Below are positions 53,866 through 64,000 of a DNA stretch of 64,000 bases, one piece after another. A program made the translations under genes and the position numbers. This stretch comes from an uncultured Lachnospiraceae bacterium (lineage in GTDB: Bacteria; Bacillota; Clostridia; Lachnospirales; Lachnospiraceae), in contig CAMEOT010000006.1 in the NCBI GenBank assembly GCA_945929965.1, positions 1-64,000 of the forward strand, read 5' to 3'. The notes under the pieces were generated by a model. That model worked only from the letters and a program-made list of their open reading frames with translations. It was not told the DNA's origin and ran no database searches. Each line of letters begins with the position of its first letter. Within the stretch, counting starts at the first letter, position 1.

Positions 53866-56800
53866 ATGTACAAGCAGGTACCCACAAGCCTGAATTTCGT
53901 AGATCGTGAGAAAGCCGTCGAGAAATTCTGGGAAGACAACAACATTTTCAAAAAAAGTATGGAGCATCGTAAGGAAGGCGAGACCTATACCTTCTACGAC
54001 GGACCGCCTACCGCCAACGGTAAGCCCCACATCGGTCATGTAGAGACCCGTACCATCAAGGATATGATCCCCAGATACCGTACCATGAAGGGATATATGG
54101 TTCCCCGTAAGGCAGGCTGGGATACCCACGGACTTCCCGTAGAGCTGGAAGTTGAGAAGATGCTGGGCTTAGATGGCAAGGAGCAGATCGAGGAATACGG
54201 TCTGGCACCTTTCATTACCAAATGTAAAGAGAGCGTCTGGAAATACAAGGGAATGTGGGAAGATTTCTCTCGCACCGTTGGTTTCTGGGCTGATATGGAT
54301 AACCCTTATGTTACCTATGATGACAATTTCATCGAGTCCGAGTGGTGGGCATTAAAGACCATCTGGGACAAGGGTCTGCTGTATAAGGGATTCAAGATCG
54401 TTCCTTACTGCCCTCGCTGCGGAACCCCGTTGTCCAGCCACGAAGTGGCACAGGGCTATAAGGCAGTCAAGGAGCGTTCCGCTATCGTACGTTTTAAGGT
54501 AAAGGGCGAGGATGCATATTTCCTGGCATGGACCACCACCCCCTGGACTCTTCCTTCCAACGTGGCACTGTGCGTGAACCCGGAGGAGACTTACCTGAAG
54601 GTGAAGGCTGCCGACGGTTATACCTATTATATTGCAAAGGCACTGGCAGACAAGGTTCTGGGACGTCTTGCAGAAGAAGGCAAGGATGCTTACGAAGTAC
54701 TGGAGACTTATGTTGGTAAGGATCTGGAGTACAAGGAGTACGAGCCTCTGTACAAGTGTGCGGGAGATGCCGCTGAAAAGCAGAAGAAAAAGGCACATTT
54801 CGTAACCTGCGACGGTTATGTAACCATGACCGACGGTACCGGTATCGTTCATATTGCACCGGCTTTCGGTGAAGACGATAGCCGTATCGGACGTAATTAC
54901 GAGCTGCCCTTCGTACAGTTCGTAGACGGCAAGGGTGATCTGACCGCAGAGACCCCTTATGCCGGAAAATTCGTAAAAGATGCAGATCCTCTGGTACTTA
55001 AGGATCTGGATGCAGAGGGCAAGCTGTTCGATGCACCGAAGTTCGAGCATGATTATCCCTTCTGCTGGAGATGTGATACTCCGCTGATCTATTATGCAAG
55101 AGAGTCCTGGTTCATCAAGATGACCGCTGTGAAGGATGATCTGGTACGTAATAATAAGACCATCAACTGGATCCCCGCTTCCATCGGTGAGGGACGTTTC
55201 GGTAACTGGCTGGAGAACATTCAGGACTGGGGTGTATCCCGTAACCGTTACTGGGGTACTCCGTTAAATATCTGGGAGTGCGAATGCGGACACCAGCATT
55301 CCATCGGTAGCCGTGAAGAGCTGTACAAGATGAGCGGCAATGAGAAGGCGAAGACCGTAGAATTCCATCGTCCTTACATCGACGAGATCACCATCACCTG
55401 CCCCGAGTGTGGCAAGCAGATGAAGCGTGTTCCCGAGGTGATCGACTGCTGGTTCGACTCCGGAGCAATGCCTTTTGCACAGCATCATTATCCGTTTGAA
55501 AACAAGGATCTGTTCGAGCAGCAGTTCCCCGCTGACTTTATCTCCGAGGCAGTGGACCAGACCCGTGGATGGTTCTACTCTCTGTTGGCAGAATCTACTC
55601 TGCTCTTCAACAAGGCACCTTACAAGAACGTTATCGTAATGGGTCATGTACAGGATGAGAATGGTCAGAAGATGAGTAAGAGCAAGGGCAATGCGGTAGA
55701 TCCCTTCAACGCACTGGAGACCTATGGTGCAGATGCCATCCGTTGGTATTTCTACACCAGTTCCGCACCCTGGCTGCCGAAGAGATTCTCCGGCAAAGCC
55801 GTACAGGAAGGACAGCGTAAGTTCATGGGTACCCTGTGGAATACCTACGCATTCTTCGTGCTGTATGCAAACATTGATAATTTTGACGCTTCCAAATATA
55901 CACTGGAATATGACAAACTGCCCGTAATGGATAAGTGGCTGCTGTCCAAGCTGAACTCTACCGTTGCAGAAGTAGACAGCAATCTGGATCAGTACCGTAT
56001 CCCCGAGGCTGCCAAGGCTCTGCAGGACTTCGTCGATGAGATGAGTAACTGGTATGTAAGACGCAGCCGTGAGCGTTTCTGGGCAAAGGGTATGGAGCAG
56101 GATAAGATCAATGCCTACATGACGCTGTACACCGCACTGGTGACCATCTGTAAGGCAGCAGCACCCATGATCCCCTTCATGACAGAGGATATTTACCAGA
56201 ACCTGGTAAGAAGCAACGATGCAAATGCTCCCGAGAGTATCCATCTGTGTGACTTCCCGGTAGTGAACAAGGATCACATCGACAAGAAGCTGGAAGAGGA
56301 TATGGAAGATGTGCTGGATGCTGTAGTTATGGGTCGTGCATGCCGTAACGAGGCTGCCATCAAGAATCGTCAGCCAATCAGCAGAATGTATATCAAGTCA
56401 GACTTCACCTTAAGTGAGTTCTATCAGGAGATCATCGAGGATGAGTTGAACGTCAAGGAAGTCGTATTTACCGATGACGTACGTGACTTTACCTCTTACA
56501 CCTTCAAACCCCAGCTGCGTACCGTAGGACCCAAGTACGGCAAACAGTTGGGCGGCATTCAGAAGCACCTCGCAGCACTGGATGGCAATGCAGCAATGGA
56601 TGAACTGAATGCAGACGGCGCATTAAAGTTCGATGTAGACGGTGTGGCTGTGGAACTGACCAAGGACGATCTGCTGATCGACATGGCACAGAAGGAAGGC
56701 TATGTATCTCAGGAGGACAATCGGATGACCGTCGTCCTGGATACCAACCTGACACCGGAACTGGTAGAGGAAGGCTTCGTATACGAGATCATCAGCAAGA

Positions 56801-57018
56801 TCCAGACCATGCGTAAGGAGAGCGGCTTCGAAGTGACCGATCACATCCGCGTATCCATCAATGGCAACGATAAGCTGTCCGAGATCGCACAGAAGAACAA
56901 AGAAGCCATCAGCGGCAAGGTTCTGGCTGATGAATTGACAAGTGGTGCGGAATACGGCGTATCGAAGGAATGGAATATCAACGGCGAGAACGCAGTGATC
57001 GCTGTGGAGAGAGTATAA
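53866..57018 (+). CDS. ileS: Isoleucyl-tRNA synthetase
   Basis: DGPPTANGKPHIGH; GWDTHGLPVE; KMSKSKGN; 1050 aa. Confidence 0.98.
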   Translation: MYKQVPTSLNFVDREKAVEKFWEDNNIFKKSMEHRKEGETYTFYDGPPTANGKPHIGHVETRTIKDMIPRYRTMKGYMVPRKAGWDTHGLPVELEVEKMLGLDGKEQIEEYGLAPFITKCKESVWKYKGMWEDFSRTVGFWADMDNPYVTYDDNFIESEWWALKTIWDKGLLYKGFKIVPYCPRCGTPLSSHEVAQGYKAVKERSAIVRFKVKGEDAYFLAWTTTPWTLPSNVALCVNPEETYLKVKAADGYTYYIAKALADKVLGRLAEEGKDAYEVLETYVGKDLEYKEYEPLYKCAGDAAEKQKKKAHFVTCDGYVTMTDGTGIVHIAPAFGEDDSRIGRNYELPFVQFVDGKGDLTAETPYAGKFVKDADPLVLKDLDAEGKLFDAPKFEHDYPFCWRCDTPLIYYARESWFIKMTAVKDDLVRNNKTINWIPASIGEGRFGNWLENIQDWGVSRNRYWGTPLNIWECECGHQHSIGSREELYKMSGNEKAKTVEFHRPYIDEITITCPECGKQMKRVPEVIDCWFDSGAMPFAQHHYPFENKDLFEQQFPADFISEAVDQTRGWFYSLLAESTLLFNKAPYKNVIVMGHVQDENGQKMSKSKGNAVDPFNALETYGADAIRWYFYTSSAPWLPKRFSGKAVQEGQRKFMGTLWNTYAFFVLYANIDNFDASKYTLEYDKLPVMDKWLLSKLNSTVAEVDSNLDQYRIPEAAKALQDFVDEMSNWYVRRSRERFWAKGMEQDKINAYMTLYTALVTICKAAAPMIPFMTEDIYQNLVRSNDANAPESIHLCDFPVVNKDHIDKKLEEDMEDVLDAVVMGRACRNEAAIKNRQPISRMYIKSDFTLSEFYQEIIEDELNVKEVVFTDDVRDFTSYTFKPQLRTVGPKYGKQLGGIQKHLAALDGNAAMDELNADGALKFDVDGVAVELTKDDLLIDMAQKEGYVSQEDNRMTVVLDTNLTPELVEEGFVYEIISKIQTMRKESGFEVTDHIRVSINGNDKLSEIAQKNKEAISGKVLADELTSGAEYGVSKEWNINGENAVIAVERV

Positions 57019-57022
57019 AGAT

Positions 57023-57069
57023 AAAGATTCTGCGGTTTTTCCGGAAGGGGGGACCGCAGAATCTTTTCT
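57023..57069 (+). terminator. Terminator after ileS
   Basis: aaagattctgcggt...accgcagaatcttt + T. Confidence 0.88.
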
Positions 57070-57115
57070 GTTTCGGGAAAACATTTACGAAACTTACGAA
57101 AACCGGCGAAAACAG

Positions 57116-57144
57116 TTGGAATACGCATGGAAGTTTGTTATAAT
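57116..57144 (+). promoter_or_regulatory. Sigma-A-type promoter for glgP
   Basis: TTGGAA - 17 nt - TATAAT. Confidence 0.7.
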
Positions 57145-57250
57145 ATTACCTGTATTTGGTTAAGAATATGGATGAAATCATAACGCTATCCGGCGCAGAA
57201 TATCTTGAGAAGAGTACAGTACCGGAGAGGTAATGGAGAGGAGAACATAG

Positions 57251-59755
57251 GTGAAAAAATCAGTAGCAGCCAGCGAGAAGCCGGTAAAGGCAAAAGAGTT
57301 CGACAAGGAGCTCTTCAAGAGAAGTGTGGAATATAATGTGCGCACCCTGTATCGTAAGAATCTGGAAGAGGCAGATGCACAGCAGATCTTCCAGGCAGTA
57401 TCTTATGCGATCAAGGACCGTATCGTAGAGAACTGGATGGAGACCCAGAAGGCATATGAGAAGGAAGACCCTAAGATGGTCTACTACATGTCCATGGAAT
57501 TTTTGATGGGAAGAGCACTGGGCAATAACCTCATCAATTTAAAGGCATACAAGCCCGTAGCGGAAGCTCTGGAAGAGCTGGGGCTGGATCTGAACCTGAT
57601 CGAGGACCAGGAGCCGGATGCAGCACTGGGTAACGGTGGACTGGGACGTCTGGCAGCATGTTTCCTGGATTCCCTGGCAACGCTGGGATATCCTGCATAC
57701 GGCTGCGGTATCCGTTATCGTTATGGTATGTTCAAGCAGGAGATCCGCGACGGTTATCAGGTAGAGGTTCCCGATAACTGGCTGATGAATGGCAATCCTT
57801 TTGAACTGCGTAGACCTGAGTATGCGAAAATGGTGAAATTCGGCGGCTATGTAAGTGTGCATACCGACGAGAATGGCAGAAATGTATTTACCCAGGAGGG
57901 TTATCAGTCTGTTAAGGCCATTCCTTTTGATTTTCCCATCGTGGGCTATGGCAACGGTATTGTAAACACCCTGCGTATCTGGGATGCGGAGCCCGTAGAG
58001 TGCTTCCAGCTGGATTCCTTTGATAAGGGTGATTACCAGAAGGCGGTAGAGCAGGAGAACCTGGCACGTAATATCGTAGAGGTTCTGTACCCCAACGACA
58101 ATCATTATGCAGGTAAGGAGCTGCGCCTGAAGCAGCAGTACTTCTTCATCTCCGCATCCGTACAGGAAGCAGTTGAGAAGTACATGAGAAAGCATGACGA
58201 TATCCATAAGTTCTATGAGAAGGTTACCTTCCAGCTGAACGATACCCATCCTACCGTAGCTATCGCAGAGTTGATGCGTGTGCTGATGGATGATTATTAT
58301 CTGACCTGGGAGGAAGCGTGGGAGATTACAACCAAGACCTGTGCTTACACTAACCATACCATTATGGCGGAAGCATTGGAGAAATGGCCCATCGAACTGT
58401 TCTCCAGACTGCTTCCCAGAATCTACCAGATCGTAGAAGAGATCAACCGCAGATTCATCATTGACATTCAGCAGAAGTACAGCAATGTACCCGGAGTGGA
58501 TGTACAGGAGAAGATCCGCAAGATGGCGATCATCTATGACGGACAGGTGAAGATGGCAAATATGGCAATCGTCTCCGGCTACTCTGTCAACGGTGTGGCA
58601 AGACTGCATACCGAGATCCTGGAGAAGCAGGAGCTGAAGGACTTCTATGAGATGTTCCCGGAGCGCTTCAATAATAAGACCAACGGTATCACCCAGAGAC
58701 GTTTCCTGCTGCATGCAAACCCGCTGTTAGCTGACTGGGTAACGGCTCATGTAGGTGACGACTGGATCACCGATCTGCCTCAGATCTCCCGCCTGAAGGT
58801 ATATGCGGATGACAAAAAGGCACAGCAGGAGTTCATGAACATCAAGTACCAGAACAAAGTACGTCTGGCAAAATACATTTTAGAGCACAACGGTATCGAA
58901 GTAGATCCCAGATCCATCTTCGATGTGCAGGTAAAGCGTCTGCATGAGTACAAGAGACAGCTGCTCAATATTCTGCATGTAATGCACCTGTATAATGAAT
59001 TGAAGGAGCATCCGGAACTGGATTTCTACCCCAGAACCTTTATTTTTGGTGCGAAGGCAGCAGCCGGCTACCGTAATGCGAAGCTGACCATCAAGCTGAT
59101 CAATTCCGTAGCGGATGTGGTAAATAACGATCCCGCTATCAACGGTAAGATCAAGGTCGTATTTATTGAGAACTACAATGTATCCAACGCAGAGATCATC
59201 TTCGCAGCAGCAGATGTCTCTGAGCAGATCTCTACCGCAAGTAAGGAAGCATCCGGTACCGGTAACATGAAGTTCATGCTGAACGGCGCCCTGACCCTGG
59301 GAACCATGGACGGCGCTAACGTGGAGATCGTAGAAGAGGTAGGCGAGGAGAATGCATTCATCTTCGGTCTGTCCGCACAGGAAGTTATCAATTATGAGAA
59401 CCATGGAGGATATGACCCCATGGAGATCTTCAACAATGATCAGGATGTCCGCAAGGTACTGATGCAGCTGATCAACGGAACCTTTGCACCGGGAGATCCC
59501 GAGCTGTTCCGCCCGCTGTACAATTCCCTGCTGAACACCCAGTGCACTGCGAAGGCAGACACCTACTTCATCCTCAAGGACTTCAAGTCCTACGCAGAGG
59601 CACAGAAGAGAGTGGAAGCCGCTTACCGCGACGAAGACAACTGGGCTAAGAGCGCTATCCTTAATGTGGCATGCTCCGGCAAGTTCACCTCTGACAGAAC
59701 TATACAGCAGTATGTGGATGAAATCTGGCACCTGGATAAAGTAGTGCTCAAATAA
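57251..59755 (+). CDS. glgP: Glycogen/alpha-glucan phosphorylase (GTG start)
   Basis: DAALGNGGLGRLAACFLDSLATL; EASGTGNMKFMLNGALTLGTMDGANVEI. Confidence 0.97.
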   Translation: MKKSVAASEKPVKAKEFDKELFKRSVEYNVRTLYRKNLEEADAQQIFQAVSYAIKDRIVENWMETQKAYEKEDPKMVYYMSMEFLMGRALGNNLINLKAYKPVAEALEELGLDLNLIEDQEPDAALGNGGLGRLAACFLDSLATLGYPAYGCGIRYRYGMFKQEIRDGYQVEVPDNWLMNGNPFELRRPEYAKMVKFGGYVSVHTDENGRNVFTQEGYQSVKAIPFDFPIVGYGNGIVNTLRIWDAEPVECFQLDSFDKGDYQKAVEQENLARNIVEVLYPNDNHYAGKELRLKQQYFFISASVQEAVEKYMRKHDDIHKFYEKVTFQLNDTHPTVAIAELMRVLMDDYYLTWEEAWEITTKTCAYTNHTIMAEALEKWPIELFSRLLPRIYQIVEEINRRFIIDIQQKYSNVPGVDVQEKIRKMAIIYDGQVKMANMAIVSGYSVNGVARLHTEILEKQELKDFYEMFPERFNNKTNGITQRRFLLHANPLLADWVTAHVGDDWITDLPQISRLKVYADDKKAQQEFMNIKYQNKVRLAKYILEHNGIEVDPRSIFDVQVKRLHEYKRQLLNILHVMHLYNELKEHPELDFYPRTFIFGAKAAAGYRNAKLTIKLINSVADVVNNDPAINGKIKVVFIENYNVSNAEIIFAAADVSEQISTASKEASGTGNMKFMLNGALTLGTMDGANVEIVEEVGEENAFIFGLSAQEVINYENHGGYDPMEIFNNDQDVRKVLMQLINGTFAPGDPELFRPLYNSLLNTQCTAKADTYFILKDFKSYAEAQKRVEAAYRDEDNWAKSAILNVACSGKFTSDRTIQQYVDEIWHLDKVVLK

Positions 59756-59800
59756 ATTGAGAGTTAATTAAGAAATGCTATCGAATCCCCGTAGCCCGCA

Positions 59801-59957
59801 TTGGGGCTAAGAACCGCAGACCCGCGTGTGCTTTAGCACGATTCGCTTACGGACGCAGACCGTAGCGGTACATAAGCGAGGTCAATACCCTCGCAATGCG
59901 TCCCTTGGGACGCTATGGTACCGACGGCTGCTTAGAGTCTGCTTGTCCTTACCCCAA
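59801..59957. repeat. 157-nt multibranched inverted-repeat element (structured ncRNA or MITE-like candidate)
   Basis: Imperfect 21-nt arms ttggggctaagaaccgcagac/gtctgcttgtccttaccccaa enclosing hairpins gtgctttagcac, cgcttacggacgcagaccgtagcg, gcgtcccttgggacgc. Confidence 0.65.
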
Positions 59958-60087
59958 CTGCAGGCTACTGGTTTCCACTAAAAAAGCCTTAAACTAATGA
60001 AAATGGTGGAAATTGAATAGAAAAAAGTTCTATAGAAGAAGCAATTCCTCTGTTTTAGATCTTTTCTGCAATTATGGAGGAAATTAT

Positions 60088-60549
60088 TTGCTCACAAAAC
60101 ATTAATTCCACTATTTTCTGTTATTCAATGGATTTTAGCGGAATCAGTAAACAGAACGCCCACGGCGGATGGAATGTCATGCCGCGATGTCTGTCGGAGG
60201 GTGTTGATATTTTCTTGAAAAGTGCTGATAGACAGGGGGAAAGCGGACACGATGTCCGCGTCAGCCGATCCGCGCCATGGATGGCGCGTGTAGGCGACCC
60301 CGTCATGATGAGAACCACTGTATCACTTTTCATTAGAAAATTCACACCCGGAGACGCGACATCAAGGCGTGATGTTCCGTTCACCGTGGGCGTTCGTGGA
60401 GTTTACGGCAACCCTACGTTACGAGCCATGCATTCAATTCATAAATGTGTCGCAAAGGACGCTCCACATTTATTTCATTGACGGCTGTCGAGTGTGTCCG
60501 TTGGACGCACGGTATAAAAATAGAACGAAATAACCTCTTGTGTGAGCAA
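60088..60549. repeat. Hairpin-rich non-coding segment bounded by TTGCTCAC/GTGAGCAA
   Basis: Internal hairpins gcggacacgatgtccgc, cgcgccatggatggcgcg, catcaaggcgtgatg, aaatgtg...cacattt, gtgtgtccgttggacgcac; no convincing CDS. Confidence 0.5.
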
Positions 60550-60609
60550 GCTCCCAATCACGGTTCTCATTTTGCCTATGCGCGGCTCATTGCCCGCGTA
60601 ACTTTCAAT

Positions 60610-62664
60610 TTAATCTCCGACACGATTCAGTGTCACATCATCCAAAGTTCCCCAACTATTCATATTACACTTATACCTTACTCCAATAGTCAGGGTGCCG
60701 TCGGTGACTTTGATTCCGGAGATAGTGGGATTCTGCCAGTCGGCATAGGTGGTGAGCATAAAGGGATCCGCCAGCACCATGTCATCTACGATTGAATACA
60801 ACTCCATGGAAGCATCCGCAGACAAATCCCCGCCCTGTGAGAAAGCGGACAGCTCATAAGTACCCGGTTCCAAATCGGTGAAGCTCTGCGCAATGGAGAA
60901 TTCCATATCGGAAGCTCCGGACCAGAAATGGAACGCTACTTCACCGCTGTGGGCATCCGCAGCCTTCACCTGATAGTCGGTGGGATCTGCATCCCCTGCG
61001 TAGGTTACTGTCCACATGGAGGTATCGGCATCTTCGAAGCTGGGATTCTGCACGTAATTCACCCGTTCTACCGTTACGGTAGCGGTAACCTCGCTGCCGT
61101 CATCCAGAGATCCTGTAACTGTGAAAGTACCCCCAATCTCAGTATCGATTGCAGCCACATCATCTGCATTCCAGGTAACGGAAACCTGCTCTTTGGAACG
61201 ATCATTATAGATGACACTTACTGTCTCCGGAAGCTCTGCTTCTGCACCGAGATTGCAGGATACCTCTACCGCGGGAACACTCTCTACTGTCAGGGGTGCC
61301 GTAGCACCGTATTTCAGATACTTAAAGACATTCAGAGAAGCCAGAGGATGTCCGGTGAAATCAAACATTGCCTGATTATCCCAGGAGCATCCGCCGTAAT
61401 ACTGTCCGGCATCTTTGGGATCGTAATCGGAAGCGTAGCTGCTTGCCCAACCACTGCCGTATTTTTCCCAGATAGCGGAATTGTCAGCATCTGCAGGACC
61501 TACCGGGATCCAGGTGCCTTCCCAGTAGAAGATACCTTCAGCACCGGCTTCATTGGCTGCCGCACAGACATCCCTTACTTCATTTGCCTGTCCCTGCACA
61601 CTGGCGGAATAGCCTTCTGCAAGATCGCCTGTTCCCTCCACACTGTTGGAGGATCCATCGCCGTCTTCTGCGGTATAGCAATAAGCATTTTCAGCGACAT
61701 ATACCTTTTTGTCATAAGTATCCCGGATATGGATAATTGCATTTTTTAGATCATCCATGGTCCCATGCCAGTAGGGATAGAAGGAGAGCCCAACAATATC
61801 GTAATCAATCTCTTTCACCTGCAGACCGGTCAGCAATGTATCCAGCTTCTTCATATCATCGATATTTGTATAGTGTACAGCTATGAGTATATCTTTGCCG
61901 GAATCCGCTGCTGCTTCCCGGACAGCCTTGCTGCCGGCGGTCAGAAGCTTTCTCACATTTGCCACATCCGTTTCACCGGACATACCATTGTTGATCTCAT
62001 TTCCAATCTGTACCATGCCCACATTGACGCCGGCTTCCAGAATCTGAGTGAGACTGTCCAGTGTGTAGTTGTAGAGAGCATCCGCTTTTTCTTCAATATT
62101 CATGCCTTGCCATGCCTTGGGAACGAATTGCTTCTTCGGATCCGCCCAAAAATCGGAATAATGGAAATCGATGCAGACCTTCATGCCATACTGCGTAGCA
62201 CGCTGACCCAGGGCAATTGCGGTTGCTACGTCGTTGTTACCGCCGCCGTAACCGTCACCGTTCTCATCATAGGGATCATTCCAGACACGGAGACGGATAT
62301 AGTTCACACCGGCCTGTGCCAGCGTCATAAATACATCCTGTTCTTCCCCGTCGAAATTATAATATTTCACGCCGCTGTTCTCCAGAGCCAGTACTGCAGA
62401 GGCGTCCATGCCCCGGTAAAAATCATCGGAAATGCCGTCGACCGGCTCCACATAGATGGTAGATTCCTCAGGTCCATCCGGCATGGGAAACGCAGTGATA
62501 TCGGTGACACCTGTCGAAGACGCACTCGCGGATTCGACTATGGTATCTGTGGTACCGTTGCCCTGACTCTGATCACCGCAGCCAGACAGACTGCCCATGA
62601 TCAGTCCTGCGCTGAGACATAGAGCCAACAGGCGTGTGTGTGAACGCTTTGTAAAATGATGCAT
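60610..62664 (-). CDS. Lipoprotein arabinogalactan endo-beta-1,4-galactanase, GH53, with C-terminal Ig-like and CBM-like domains
   Basis: Lipobox SGCGD; VNYIRLRVWNDPYDENGDGYGGGNNDVATAIALG; VGMVQIGNEINNGM; IVGLSFYPYWHGTM. Confidence 0.93.
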   Translation of the reverse strand: MHHFTKRSHTRLLALCLSAGLIMGSLSGCGDQSQGNGTTDTIVESASASSTGVTDITAFPMPDGPEESTIYVEPVDGISDDFYRGMDASAVLALENSGVKYYNFDGEEQDVFMTLAQAGVNYIRLRVWNDPYDENGDGYGGGNNDVATAIALGQRATQYGMKVCIDFHYSDFWADPKKQFVPKAWQGMNIEEKADALYNYTLDSLTQILEAGVNVGMVQIGNEINNGMSGETDVANVRKLLTAGSKAVREAAADSGKDILIAVHYTNIDDMKKLDTLLTGLQVKEIDYDIVGLSFYPYWHGTMDDLKNAIIHIRDTYDKKVYVAENAYCYTAEDGDGSSNSVEGTGDLAEGYSASVQGQANEVRDVCAAANEAGAEGIFYWEGTWIPVGPADADNSAIWEKYGSGWASSYASDYDPKDAGQYYGGCSWDNQAMFDFTGHPLASLNVFKYLKYGATAPLTVESVPAVEVSCNLGAEAELPETVSVIYNDRSKEQVSVTWNADDVAAIDTEIGGTFTVTGSLDDGSEVTATVTVERVNYVQNPSFEDADTSMWTVTYAGDADPTDYQVKAADAHSGEVAFHFWSGASDMEFSIAQSFTDLEPGTYELSAFSQGGDLSADASMELYSIVDDMVLADPFMLTTYADWQNPTISGIKVTDGTLTIGVRYKCNMNSWGTLDDVTLNRVGD

Positions 62665-62870
62665 AAGTAATCCTCCCGTGAAACTATAGCTGCACAACCG
62701 ATTGCGCACATATATTATAACACAGTATAGTGAAAATGAGACAAAAATGTAATAAAAACTGCGCAACAAAATAAAAGAAATATTGTGCAGAAAGAGCAGC
62801 GGTGCTGTATGCGCGGCTGCTCTTAAAATTATGCATGAATATGGATTTACGGTGTACCAGGACTGGAATC

Positions 62871-63170
62871 CTATACAAACAACTCAATCAAAAATACCAG
62901 CACACAACAGATCACGGATACCGGGAACAGCCCGGCACCGAGCCATGCGGCGATGATTCCGGCGATCAATGCCACCAGTCCGGAGATGGGAGTCTGGGTA
63001 GCATGGATGATGGCCGGGAAGGTCATGACAGCCAGTGTCACATAAGGTACATAGTACAAAAAGGACTGAATAAACTGATTCTTAATGGGCTTGCGGATCA
63101 GTGTCAGGGGTAAGACACGGATCGTATAGGAGACGGCTGCCATAACGGCAATATAGATATAATTATTCAT
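62871..63170 (-). CDS. azlD: Branched-chain amino acid exporter small subunit, AzlD family
   Basis: 99 aa, AVSYTIRVLPLTLIRKPIKNQFIQSFLYYVPYVTLAVMTFPAI; 4-bp overlap with azlC. Confidence 0.9.
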   Translation of the reverse strand: MNNYIYIAVMAAVSYTIRVLPLTLIRKPIKNQFIQSFLYYVPYVTLAVMTFPAIIHATQTPISGLVALIAGIIAAWLGAGLFPVSVICCVLVFLIELFV

Positions 63171-63973
63171 TTGTCAGAGTCTCCTTTCCGGGTACATTCC
63201 ACTGAATTATCAGCAACTGATACCCTTTCACTTCCCTGATCTGTCGGTCTGTCAACCATTTCATCCGCCTGTTTTACCGGGAACAGGATCGCTGCGGCAC
63301 CGGAGATGATCACGGTTAACAGGATGGTTCTCGTACCTTCCGATAGAGAAGAAATCCCGGGCAGGTAGTTGCAGGCAAAACTCAGCGCGAAGCTGATGGC
63401 TACCAGTGCTGCCACGATTTTACTTTTTCTGGCAGGGGGAATAATGATCGCTAAGAACATGCCATACAAAGCAACGCTCAGCGCACTGACCGCACGTAAG
63501 GGAAGCGCATTTCCGGCGATGATGCCGCAGGCAGTTCCGCCCGCCCACGCCGGAGCGGCTAACAGGATCGCACCGTAGGTATAGTACGGATTCAGAATGC
63601 CGGGCCGGGCAATGGTGATGCCGAACAGCTCGTCCGTCACATCATAAGCAATGATCAGACGGTGGAAAAAAGGAGTTCCGGGGGAGAACTTCTGCGCCAG
63701 TGCACAGCTCATGAGCAGATATCTGGCATTCGCGATCAGCGTAATGATCGCCACCTCCAGATAGGTTGCCTGAGCAGCCACCAGGGTAAAGGCTGCATAC
63801 TCTCCGGCAGAAGCATTATTCAGAAGACTGGCAATGAATCCCTGCAAGGGAGTGAAACCTGCATGTCTTGCAGCAATTCCCAGGGAGAAGGATACAGCGA
63901 AATATCCCAGCGCGATGGGAAAACCATCCCGCATGCCGTCGCAGAATATTTTCCTACTGAATTTATCATCCAT
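63167..63973 (-). CDS. azlC: Branched-chain amino acid exporter large subunit, AzlC family
   Basis: GFPIALGYFAVSFSLGIAARHAGFTPLQGFIASLLNNASAGEYAAFTLV; NARYLLMS. Confidence 0.92.
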   Translation of the reverse strand: MDDKFSRKIFCDGMRDGFPIALGYFAVSFSLGIAARHAGFTPLQGFIASLLNNASAGEYAAFTLVAAQATYLEVAIITLIANARYLLMSCALAQKFSPGTPFFHRLIIAYDVTDELFGITIARPGILNPYYTYGAILLAAPAWAGGTACGIIAGNALPLRAVSALSVALYGMFLAIIIPPARKSKIVAALVAISFALSFACNYLPGISSLSEGTRTILLTVIISGAAAILFPVKQADEMVDRPTDQGSERVSVADNSVECTRKGDSDK

Positions 63974-64000
63974 AATTATAATCCTCATCTTTCTGTAAGG

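Noticed and set aside
55264-56277. 337-aa antisense ORF opposite ileS
   Set aside because: Fully inside ileS; Cys/His/Leu-rich translation typical of reverse-complement coding sequence.
57539-58714. 391-aa antisense ORF opposite glgP
   Set aside because: Shadow ORF from codon bias of a strongly supported glgP; low-complexity hydrophobic translation, no RBS or family resemblance.
60074-60481. 135-aa ORF in the region after glgP
   Set aside because: Reads straight through several perfect hairpins, has no good RBS-supported domain and atypical composition; treated as non-coding.
61765-62622. 285-aa and 273-aa plus-strand ORFs opposite GH53
   Set aside because: Antisense shadows of a GH53 gene with signal peptide and conserved motifs.

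Overview
This is a 64 kb chromosomal window. It looks like a gut Lachnospiraceae/Clostridia genome; that is inferred from gene content only, with no database search. It is mostly ordinary, well-coded housekeeping sequence. In order: a VPKTG surface protein and class B-type sortase; amidase, Sua5, rpiB, upp, dCMP deaminase, a coiled-coil SleB-like hydrolase and a GGDEF protein; a complete F1Fo ATP synthase operon; a methyltransferase split by an apparent 1-nt deletion; an 849-aa envelope protein; queT, pth and mfd; a PfkB kinase and a NUDIX hydrolase; a beta-manno-oligosaccharide utilisation locus (GH36, LacI, AraC, sugar ABC importer, AGE epimerase, two GH130, a GGDEF-SGNH fusion, manA); a small alarmone synthetase and metF; a heterodimeric ABC exporter; an NSS transporter; spoVT; a Cache-GGDEF protein; T-box/ileS; glgP; a hairpin-rich non-coding region; GH53; and azlCD. 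The most unusual items are: (1) one ORF fusing PAS-like/GGDEF and a degenerate GGDEF-like region to a CE17-like SGNH esterase inside the mannan locus; (2) an ~0.85 kb non-coding region with many perfect hairpins, including a 157-nt multibranched element, sharing short repeats with the other end of the window; (3) a preQ1-I riboswitch before queT; (4) a T-box with a divergent T-box sequence before ileS; (5) a conserved-looking 36-aa small ORF after mfd that is absent from the ORF track; and (6) a single-base frameshift in a methyltransferase. No tRNA, rRNA, CRISPR, prophage or IS element was recognised.
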